Part shown: in pieces, positions 1 to 5,250 of the stretch
Position numbering within the stretch: the first letter of the stretch is position 1
How the letters are laid out: every line of letters starts with the position of its first letter
Source of the DNA: DATBLZ01 sp036555065
Lineage (GTDB): Bacteria; Pseudomonadota; Gammaproteobacteria; Steroidobacterales; Rariloculaceae
Direction of reading: 5' to 3'
DNA length: 9,482 nt
Assembly (NCBI GenBank): GCA_036555065.1
Contig: DATBLZ010000091.1
Location: 1 to 9,482 of the forward strand
Translations under genes and position numbers: made by a program
Notes under the pieces: generated by a model
The model's database searches: none
The model's input: only the letters and a program-made list of their open reading frames with translations
What the model was told of the DNA's origin: nothing

Positions 1-553
1 TCACGTCGACCGGCCGCGACAGCAATGTCGACGACATGTCGGCGACCAACGGTGCGGCGGAGACCTCCGGAATCCAATGGAACTCGACGCCGACGATCGT
101 TTCGTTGGGCGTGTAGTGCAGATACGCCGCGTCCTTCGAAACGCGCCACGATTTCGGGTCGGGAATTTGCGTATAGCGCGTCGACTCGCCGTCCGCGGCG
201 ATGTTGACCGTGGCGTAGCGAGCGGCCTCTTCCGCCGCTTTCTTGCCCCAGCTGCCCGTAATGACGTAATCGACGTTGGCACGCTCAGGCGCGAGGTTCA
301 GCGGCACGGCCGCGAATTGCAGCGTGGCCCCGCCGGCGAGAAACAGCACGCGATAGTCCTTCGGGACTGCGAGCAGGTCCCGAAGATCCGCTTCCGAGCG
401 CGCAGCGAGCTCGATGAAATCCGTGCCGCGGTGGCTGACCTCCATGACCGACATGCCCGAGCCGTGCCAATCGAGGAGCTCCTCCCGCGCGCGTACGAGC
501 ACCGCCTCCGGCACCATGGCCGGCCCTGCGCTGAAATTGTAGATACGGCCCAT
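1..553 (-). CDS. serC: Phosphoserine aminotransferase, N-terminal half (cut by window edge)
   Basis: Converts 3-phosphohydroxypyruvate plus glutamate to phosphoserine (serine biosynthesis) and also acts in pyridoxal phosphate synthesis; a cytoplasmic PLP enzyme of class-V aminotransferase type. The 184 visible residues start MGRIYNFSAGPAMVP and carry the family signatures VMEVSHRG (residues 37-44, with the conserved His41-Arg42), GGATLQFAAVPLN (74-86), YVITGSWGKKA (96-106, Trp102 stacking on PLP), HYTPNETI (146-153) and ADMSSTLLSRP (171-181, containing the PLP-contacting Asp172). The catalytic Lys, expected about 10-15 residues further on, lies beyond the window. The ATG at 553-551 aligns with the E. 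coli start; upstream there is only a weak AGG/TAAGGG ribosome site. It lies 68 bp downstream of gyrA on the same strand, as in Pseudomonas, so cotranscription with gyrA is plausible. No frame damage is visible. Confidence 0.95.
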   Translation of the reverse strand, partial: MGRIYNFSAGPAMVPEAVLVRAREELLDWHGSGMSVMEVSHRGTDFIELAARSEADLRDLLAVPKDYRVLFLAGGATLQFAAVPLNLAPERANVDYVITGSWGKKAAEEAARYATVNIAADGESTRYTQIPDPKSWRVSKDAAYLHYTPNETIVGVEFHWIPEVSAAPLVADMSSTLLSRPVDV

Positions 554-580
554 CCCTTAACCTAGTTCGCTGAGTTCTCT

Positions 581-604
581 TGTGGGAGCGGCTTTGGCCG
601 CGAC
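581..604 (+). repeat. REP-like extragenic palindrome between gyrA and serC
   Basis: A single element with a 5' GTGG tetranucleotide (582-585) followed by a short hairpin, GCGGC (588-592), loop TTTG, GCCGC (597-601), ending CGAC. This closely resembles the abundant REP palindromes of Pseudomonas and Xanthomonas/Stenotrophomonas genomes, which carry a GTRG tetranucleotide and are thought to be spread by RAYT (IS200/IS605-like TnpA) transposases. It lies in the 68-bp space between the gyrA stop and the serC start, so it could act as an attenuator or mRNA-stabilising hairpin in a gyrA-serC transcript. Only one copy is in this window, so membership of a repeat family is inferred from sequence resemblance. 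Confidence 0.7.
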
Positions 605-621
605 TGTTCTTCGGCGGTGGC

Positions 622-3180
622 TCAGCTCGGCTGCGGCTGGTCGCCAGCTTCCTCATCGACGCTTTCGACGCGCTCGATGCCGACGAGCCGATCGTTCTCG
701 TCGAGACGAATGAGGCGCACGCCCTGCGTATTGCGGCCCATGACGGAAACGTCCTTGACGGGCGTTCGCACGAGCGTTCCTGCGGACGTGATCAGCATGA
801 TTTCATTGTCTGGTGCGACTTGAAGCGCGGCAACGAGCCCGCCGTTGCGCTCGGACGTTTGAATCGCAATAACGCCTTGGCCGCCACGGCCCTGCATGGG
901 AAACTCGTCGCGCTCCGTGAGCTTGCCGTAGCCGTTTTCGGTCGCGATCAGAATCAGGCCATCGCCGAGGATGATGAGCGCAATGACCTCATCCCCGGGC
1001 TTCGTAAGCTTGAGCCCGCGCACCCCGGCGGCCGTCCGCCCCATCGGCCGGACGTCGGCCTCGGTGAAGCGAATGGCCTTGCCGGAGCTGCCGAATAACA
1101 TGATGTCTTGCGCGCCGCTCGCGATGCCGACGCCAATGAGCTCGTCATCGGGTCGAAGCTCGAGCGCGATGATGCCGTTGCTGCGCGGTCGCGAGAATGC
1201 CGACAGCGGCGTCTTCTTGACGGTGCCTTTGCGCGTGGCAAAGACGACGGACTGGTTTTCGGCGTATTGCTTGACGGGCAAAACCGTCGTAATGCGCTCA
1301 CCCTCCTCCAGCGGCAGCAGGTTCACGATCGGCCGCCCACGCGAGCCGAAACTCGCCTTCGAGAGCTGGTAAACCTTGAGCCAATAGACTTTGCCGCGCG
1401 TCGAAAAGCACAAGAGCGTATCGTGCGAATCCGCAACGAAGAGTTGGTCGACGAAATCCTCGTCCTTCATGCGCGCCGCCGCGCGGCCGCGCCCGCCCCG
1501 CCGCTGCGCCTGGTAATCGGCGACCGGTTGTGCTTTTGCGTAACCTGCGTGCGACAGCGTGACGACGAGCGCTTCCTCGGGGATCAAGTCCTCGATGGTC
1601 AGATCGTTGTAGTCCTCGACGATTTCGGTCCGGCGTTTGTCGGCGTAGGTTGCGCGCACTTCCTCGAGCTCCGCGCGAATCACCGATTGAAGCTTGTCGG
1701 GGTTCGACAGTATTTCGAGATATTCCTTAATATTGTCTATTAACTCGCTGTATTCTTTAGATATCTTTTCCTGCTCTAGGCCGGTCAGGCGCTGCAGGCG
1801 CAAATCGAGGATCGACTGCGCTTGGACCCCGGACAACCGATACCCTTTCGCAGTCAAACCCCATACTTCAGTCATGTCCTCTGGGCGCGTCGCGTCGGCG
1901 CCCGTGCGCTCGAGCATCTTGACGACGGCGCCCGGCGTCCAGACGCGGCTGCAGAGGGCGATCTTCGCCTCGGGCGGGGTCGGCGAGCGCTTGATGAGAT
2001 CGACGACGGCATCGATGTTCGCGAGCGCGACCATTTGGCCTTCGAGCAAGTGGGCGCGCTCCCGAGCTTTACGCAGCTCGTAGACCGTACGCCGCGTAAC
2101 GACCTCGCGCCGGTGCCGCAGGAACGCTTCGATGAGCGCCTTGAGCCCGAGCAAGCGTGGCTGGCCGTCGACGAGCGCGACCATGTTGATGCCGAACACG
2201 CTCTGCAGCGGCGTCTGCGTGAAGAGATTGTTGAGCACGACATCGGAGAGCTCGCCCCGACGGAGCTCGATCACGACCCGCATGCCGTCTTTATCGGATT
2301 CGTCGCGCAGCTCCGAGATGCCTTCGATCTTCTTCTCGCGCACGAGCTCGGCGATCTTCTCGATGAGCCGTGCTTTGTTGACCTGGTACGGGAGCTCCGT
2401 GACGACGATGGCTTCGCGGCCCTTGTCGATCGGCTCGATGCTCGTGCGCGCGCGAACGTAGATTCGGCCGCGACCCGATGCGTAAGCGCTGACGATTCCT
2501 TGCGCGCCGAGAATCAATCCCGCCGTCGGGAAATCGGGGCCGGGAATGAGCTTGAGAAGATCCGCGAGCGAGACCGTGGGGTCGTCGAGCACGGCGAGAC
2601 AACCCGCGACGATCTCGCCGAGATTGTGCGGCGGCACGTTGGTCGCCATGCCGACGGCAATCCCAGAAGAGCCGTTGACGAGCAGATTCGGAACGCGCGT
2701 CGGCAGGACCGTCGGCTCTCTTTCGCTTTCATCGTAGTTGGGGACGAAATCGACAGTCTCCTTGTCGATGTCGGCGAGCAGCTCTTGCGTGACTCGCGCC
2801 ATGCGGACTTCGGTGTAACGCATCGCCGCAGGAGCGTCGTCGTCGATCGAGCCGAAGTTGCCCTGCCCGTCGACGAGCGGGTAGCGCAGCGAGAAACTCT
2901 GCGCGAGGCGAACGATGGCATCGTAAACGGCGCCCTCACCGTGCGGGTGATACTTGCCGATGACGTCGCCGACGACGCGTGCCGACTTTTTGTAAGGCCG
3001 GTTGTACTCGTTGCCGAGCTCGCGCATCGAGTGGAGGACGCGGCGATGCACGGGCTTCAAGCCGTCGCGGACATCCGGCAGCGCGCGCCCCACGATCACG
3101 CTCATCGCGTAGTCGAGATACGACTGACGCATCTCGTCTTCGAGATTGACGGGGAGGATCTCTTTACCGGCTACGGCCAT
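622..3180 (-). CDS. gyrA: DNA gyrase subunit A
   Basis: The breakage-reunion subunit of DNA gyrase (GyrA2GyrB2), which introduces negative supercoils using ATP. The 852 aa align from the first residue with E. coli GyrA (875 aa): PVNLEDEM near residue 10, SYLDYAMSVIVGRALPDVRDG at 20-40, KYHPHG 76-81, and RYTE with the catalytic Tyr at 122. The GyrA box QRRGGRG is at 559-565, which separates GyrA from ParC, and is followed by the C-terminal beta-pinwheel repeats (about 535-830). The acidic tail is short (VDEEAGDQPQPS). The ATG at 3180-3178 matches the family start; the ribosome site is a weak GGATTA. Two oddities: the QRDR reads Glu82-Gly83 where E. coli has Asp82-Ser83 (Asp87 is kept), and residues 471-490 are encoded by an AT-rich island with ATA and TTA codons. 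Probably expressed from an extended −10 promoter near 3350 with a leader of about 160 nt. Confidence 0.98.
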   Translation of the reverse strand: MAVAGKEILPVNLEDEMRQSYLDYAMSVIVGRALPDVRDGLKPVHRRVLHSMRELGNEYNRPYKKSARVVGDVIGKYHPHGEGAVYDAIVRLAQSFSLRYPLVDGQGNFGSIDDDAPAAMRYTEVRMARVTQELLADIDKETVDFVPNYDESEREPTVLPTRVPNLLVNGSSGIAVGMATNVPPHNLGEIVAGCLAVLDDPTVSLADLLKLIPGPDFPTAGLILGAQGIVSAYASGRGRIYVRARTSIEPIDKGREAIVVTELPYQVNKARLIEKIAELVREKKIEGISELRDESDKDGMRVVIELRRGELSDVVLNNLFTQTPLQSVFGINMVALVDGQPRLLGLKALIEAFLRHRREVVTRRTVYELRKARERAHLLEGQMVALANIDAVVDLIKRSPTPPEAKIALCSRVWTPGAVVKMLERTGADATRPEDMTEVWGLTAKGYRLSGVQAQSILDLRLQRLTGLEQEKISKEYSELIDNIKEYLEILSNPDKLQSVIRAELEEVRATYADKRRTEIVEDYNDLTIEDLIPEEALVVTLSHAGYAKAQPVADYQAQRRGGRGRAAARMKDEDFVDQLFVADSHDTLLCFSTRGKVYWLKVYQLSKASFGSRGRPIVNLLPLEEGERITTVLPVKQYAENQSVVFATRKGTVKKTPLSAFSRPRSNGIIALELRPDDELIGVGIASGAQDIMLFGSSGKAIRFTEADVRPMGRTAAGVRGLKLTKPGDEVIALIILGDGLILIATENGYGKLTERDEFPMQGRGGQGVIAIQTSERNGGLVAALQVAPDNEIMLITSAGTLVRTPVKDVSVMGRNTQGVRLIRLDENDRLVGIERVESVDEEAGDQPQPS

Positions 3181-3279
3181 CGTCTAATCCAAAAAAACAG
3201 GAGCCCACGCCCTGCTCGGCACGGCGCCCCAAAAACCATCAAAAGCGATAGGGATTATGGGCGTGTATGCCGCGCGGCG

Positions 3280-3298
3280 GGCCGCCCTCCGGGGGGCC
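3280..3298 (-). other. GC-rich hairpin in the gyrA leader
   Basis: GGCC at 3280-3283 pairs with GGCC at 3295-3298, and CCC at 3285-3287 with GGG at 3291-3293. This gives an 8-position stem with one mismatch and a 3-nt loop. There is no T-tract on either side in either direction, so it is not a normal intrinsic terminator. It lies within the predicted gyrA 5' untranslated region, about 100 nt ahead of the start codon, and could affect leader folding. Function unknown. Confidence 0.4.
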
Positions 3299-3327
3299 AC
3301 AACCGTCGCGCGACGTGCATCCAAACA

Positions 3328-3353
3328 GCTAAAAAACGTGCCGAAATTTTAGC
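3328..3353. promoter_or_regulatory. Inverted repeat overlapping the gyrA −10 region
   Basis: GCTAAAA (3328-3334) and TTTTAGC (3347-3353) are perfect 7-bp inverted arms separated by 12 bp. The right arm overlaps the predicted gyrA −10, and the left arm lies just past the predicted transcription start. The placement suits an operator or a melting/structure element, but no known regulator motif is recognised. Confidence 0.35.
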
Positions 3354-3354
3354 A
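3346..3354 (-). promoter_or_regulatory. Predicted gyrA extended −10 promoter
   Basis: Read on the minus strand, TGC-TAAAAT (3354 down to 3346) is an extended −10 (TGn plus 5 of 6 bases of TATAAT). No good −35 is found at 16-18 bp spacing (CCTATC at 17), which is acceptable for an extended −10. The predicted start near 3339 would give a leader of about 160 nt before the gyrA ATG. It is the best minus-strand promoter candidate I found in the gap. Confidence 0.5.
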
Positions 3355-3359
3355 CAGGG

Positions 3360-3590
3360 GCATGCGCGGATAGGGCGTTGAATCGAGCAGCGAAGCACCT
3401 AACGCAGGTGACGACCGCGGGAGTCGGCGATGGCGATCGTATTCCTGGGGAGGGATCTCGGGCAGCGTGCCACAGGTGCGCCGCGCATCGAGGGCTACGC
3501 CTGGCGCGTTGATTTGCGTCGAGCTCCGCCACCCTTTTCCGGGAAAAAGTATCCCCTATCCCGTGGTGCCTGAAACTGCTGCTAATGCCC
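3360..3590. other. Intergenic stretch with no recognised gene
   Basis: Short frames occur here on both strands, but none has a protein-like composition, a recognisable family or a ribosome site. No tRNA, CRISPR repeat or insertion-sequence end is apparent. The only structure noted is a perfect palindrome TTTTCC-G-GGAAAA at 3535-3547. In P. aeruginosa the corresponding position between gyrA and the mtaD homologue is occupied by mtnA; no mtnA-like coding sequence is visible here. Confidence 0.5.
3535..3547. repeat. Short perfect palindrome TTTTCC-G-GGAAAA
   Basis: Six-base arms around a single central G. As RNA the loop would have to open to several bases, leaving a weak A/T stem, so it is more plausible as a protein-binding palindrome than as a terminator. 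It lies about 55 bp upstream of the plus-strand promoter at 3601-3629. No known motif is matched. Confidence 0.25.
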
Positions 3591-3629
3591 TAATATTTAA
3601 TGGAAAACTCCTAGTATGCTGGATATAAT
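3591..3629 (+). promoter_or_regulatory. Strong-looking sigma-70 promoter with AT-rich upstream tract
   Basis: A perfect −10 TATAAT (3624-3629) is spaced 17 bp from TGGAAA (3601-3606, 4 of 6 bases of TTGACA). An uninterrupted A/T decamer TAATATTTAA (3591-3600) lies directly upstream of the −35, resembling an UP element. In surroundings this GC-rich the combination stands out. The predicted start is near 3636, about 300 nt ahead of mtaD. It could drive the decayed frame at 3664-3927, an untranslated RNA, or the mtaD operon with a long leader. Confidence 0.55.
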
Positions 3630-3634
3630 ACCAG
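3619..3634. promoter_or_regulatory. LexA-like (SOS box) palindrome over the −10
   Basis: CTGGATATAATACCAG has the CTG-N10-CAG geometry and A/T-rich centre of a gammaproteobacterial SOS box (consensus CTGT-N8-ACAG). It differs at the fourth base of each half (G and C instead of T and A), which extends the palindrome to GCTGG...CCAGC (3618-3635). It overlaps the −10 of the promoter at 3601-3629, the classic position for LexA repression. The match is imperfect and rests on sequence alone. Confidence 0.4.
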
Positions 3635-3785
3635 CCTCAGAAAACCCCGCGAGGAGACTTTCCATACCTCTTTATTCCTCGCTTCCGAAGGCCGACGCTG
3701 CCGCGATCGACACCGCCTCGGCCGAGCGCCGTTCCATCGACGACCTCGACCGCGAGATCTGCGCGCTCGGGATCGAGCTCGCGGG

Positions 3786-3879
3786 TCAGCCCTCGGTGGA
3801 GGGCGCGCGGGATGCAACGGACGCCTCGGCCCTCCGAGGAGGGATTTCTGTGGATAACTCAGCCCTCCCTGGGCGCGCG
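3786..3879. repeat. Imperfect direct repeats with CCCTC/GAGGG hairpins
   Basis: Two imperfect direct repeats start TCAGCCCTC and end GGGCGCGCG (3786-3809 and 3859-3879), 73 bp apart. Within and between them, two small hairpins have identical arms: CCCTC-GGTG-GAGGG (3790-3803) and CCCTC-CGAG-GAGGG (3830-3843), exactly 40 bp apart. The second is followed by ATTTCT, so it could be a weak terminator between the promoter at 3601-3629 and the mtaD operon. The pattern may be a deletion or duplication scar. Confidence 0.5.
3849..3857 (-). promoter_or_regulatory. Perfect DnaA-box match
   Basis: TTATCCACA on the minus strand is an exact match to the strong DnaA box consensus (TTATNCACA). It is isolated: no cluster of further boxes, DNA-unwinding element or dnaA/dnaN/gidA neighbours lie in the window, so it is not an origin. 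It could be a regulatory DnaA site upstream of mtaD or a chance 9-mer. Confidence 0.3.
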
Positions 3880-3933
3880 ACCGCCACTGCTCGTTCCGAC
3901 CCGGTACCCCCCAACCGCTATACTTGAGGCCGA

Positions 3934-5250
3934 GTGAAACGTATCGATGCCCTGATCCGTCCGCGGTGGACGCTCGCCGTCGAGCCGCGCGTCGCGGTCA
4001 GCGAAGGCCTGAGCCTCGCGATCGACGGCGGCCGAATTCTCGCCGTTCTTCCCGACGCCGAGGCGCGTGCGCGCTTCGTGCCGGCCGCGCTCCACGAACG
4101 CGCTGCGCACGTGCTGATGCCGGGGCTCGTCAATGCGCATTGCCATGCGGCGATGTCGCTCTTTCGCGGCTTTGCCGACGATTTGCCGCTCGTGCGCTGG
4201 CTCGGTGACCGGATCTGGCCCGCGGAGAGCCGTCTCGTCTCCCAGGAATTCGTGGCCGACGGCACGCGGCTCGCGGCCGCGGAGATGCTCTTGGGCGGGA
4301 TTACGTGCTTCTCGGACATGTATTACTTCCCCGACGCCGTTGCGAGTGTCGCGAGCGAGGTGGGCCTGCGCGCCGTCGTCGGCATGATTGCGCTCGAGGT
4401 CGCAACACCTTGGGCTGCGACGGTCGACGAGTACATCGCCAAGGGTCTCGAGGTGCACGACCGCTACCGGCAGGACAAGCTCATCACGACGGCTTTTGCA
4501 CCGCACGCGCCCTACAGCGTCGCGGACGGGACGTTGAAGCGCATCCGCCAGCTCGCCGATGAGCTCGACGTGCCCATTCACATTCATCTGCACGAGACTA
4601 CGCAGGAGATTCAGGAGTCGTTGGCAACGACCGGGCAGCGGCCGCTCGCGCGCCTCGAATCGCTCGGTCTCGTGAGCTCCTCGCTGATCGGCGTCCATGC
4701 GACGCAGCTCGAAACCGGGGAGATCGACAGACTCGCCGCTGCGAAGGCCCACATCGTTCACTGCCCGCGCTCGAATCTGAAGCTCGCGAGCGGCGCATGC
4801 CCCGTCGCGGCGCTGCAGAAGGCCGGCGTCAACGTCGCGCTCGGCACGGACGGAGCCGCGAGCAACAATCGTCTCGACATTTGGTCGGAGCTCGAGCTCG
4901 CGGCGCTCTTCGGCAAGCACATCGCCGGCGACGCGACCGCAGTTTCGGCGGCTTCGGTCCTGCAGATGGCGACGATCAACGGTGCACGGGCGCTCGGGCT
5001 CGAAGCGGAGACGGGGTCGCTCGCGCCCGGCAAAGCGGCCGATCTCATCTGCGTCGAGCTCGACGGTCCCACGCAAACTCCGGTTCTCAATCCGCTCTCG
5101 CAGCTCGCGTACTCCGCGTCGCGCGAGCAGGTGACGGACGTCTGGGTCGCAGGCGAGCATCTCGTTGCCGACCGAGAGCTGACGCGGCTCGACGTCGCGG
5201 CGCTCGACGCCACAGCGCGCTCCTGGACCGAGCGCATCGCGCGCATATGA
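3934..5250 (+). CDS. mtaD: 5-methylthioadenosine/S-adenosylhomocysteine deaminase (TRZ/ATZ family)
   Basis: A metal-dependent amidohydrolase that deaminates MTA to methylthioinosine and SAH to S-inosylhomocysteine, a cytoplasmic route for salvaging SAM by-products. The 438 aa have the family layout: a beta-sandwich segment at both ends and a central TIM barrel. Active-site residues visible are the metal ligands H69-x-H71 in MPGLVNAHCHAAMS, E98, H191 in APHAPY, H218 and catalytic E221 in HIHLHETTQE, H276 in VHCPRSN, and D306 in LGTDGAASNN. The GTG at 3934 is chosen because the beta-sandwich strand begins at once (KRIDALIRPRW) and GAGG lies 4 nt before it. It is the first gene of the five-gene operon and overlaps ubiG by 4 bp. 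The P. aeruginosa homologue PA3170, also next to ubiG, is an MTA deaminase. SAH or another nucleoside as main substrate cannot be excluded. Confidence 0.9.
   Translation: MKRIDALIRPRWTLAVEPRVAVSEGLSLAIDGGRILAVLPDAEARARFVPAALHERAAHVLMPGLVNAHCHAAMSLFRGFADDLPLVRWLGDRIWPAESRLVSQEFVADGTRLAAAEMLLGGITCFSDMYYFPDAVASVASEVGLRAVVGMIALEVATPWAATVDEYIAKGLEVHDRYRQDKLITTAFAPHAPYSVADGTLKRIRQLADELDVPIHIHLHETTQEIQESLATTGQRPLARLESLGLVSSSLIGVHATQLETGEIDRLAAAKAHIVHCPRSNLKLASGACPVAALQKAGVNVALGTDGAASNNRLDIWSELELAALFGKHIAGDATAVSAASVLQMATINGARALGLEAETGSLAPGKAADLICVELDGPTQTPVLNPLSQLAYSASREQVTDVWVAGEHLVADRELTRLDVAALDATARSWTERIARI

Larger units (their letters stand above)
3664..3927 (+). pseudogene. Decayed reading frame with lost start codon, unknown protein
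   Basis: An SD-like GAGGAGA (3651-3657) is followed, 6 nt later, by an in-frame ATA (3664-3666) exactly where ATG would be expected. The frame runs open to TGA at 3925-3927, whose last bases overlap the GAGG ribosome site of mtaD. The only in-frame ATG upstream (3616) precedes the −10 of the local promoter and would not be in its transcript. The first ~40 residues look protein-like (SLPKADAAAIDTASAERR, then IDDLDREICALGIELAG). This faintly resembles the N-terminus of DUF222/HNH-endonuclease (13E12-type) proteins, which often begin with a similar acidic helix; that link is speculation. After about residue 42 the composition becomes low-information and the DNA is full of CCCTC/GAGGG repeats. 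Most likely a 5' gene remnant; translation from a non-standard start cannot be excluded. Confidence 0.35.

Noticed and set aside
1822..3381. Long open frame of about 519 codons on the plus strand across gyrA
   Set aside because: It is exactly antisense to the conserved gyrA coding sequence; its Arg/Asp/Val-rich product matches no family and arises from high-GC codon bias.
3329..3532. 67-codon minus-strand frame upstream of gyrA
   Set aside because: It has no recognisable motif, and it overlaps the predicted gyrA promoter and start region.
3849..3857. Replication origin suggested by the DnaA box beside gyrA
   Set aside because: It is a single box with no cluster or unwinding element, and no dnaA, dnaN, gyrB or rnpA neighbours.
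3919..3924. TATACT as a −10 immediately before mtaD
   Set aside because: It would start transcription about 3 nt before the GTG and exclude the GAGG ribosome site, and there is no −35. Possible only as a near-leaderless promoter.
4880..5100. Many GAGCTC/CTCGAG words in the operon
   Set aside because: They reflect the Glu-Leu codon pair GAG-CTC and strong codon bias in this genome, not a regulatory repeat.
3859..5160. Open frame of about 433 codons on the minus strand across mtaD
   Set aside because: Antisense shadow of mtaD, with no recognisable domain.
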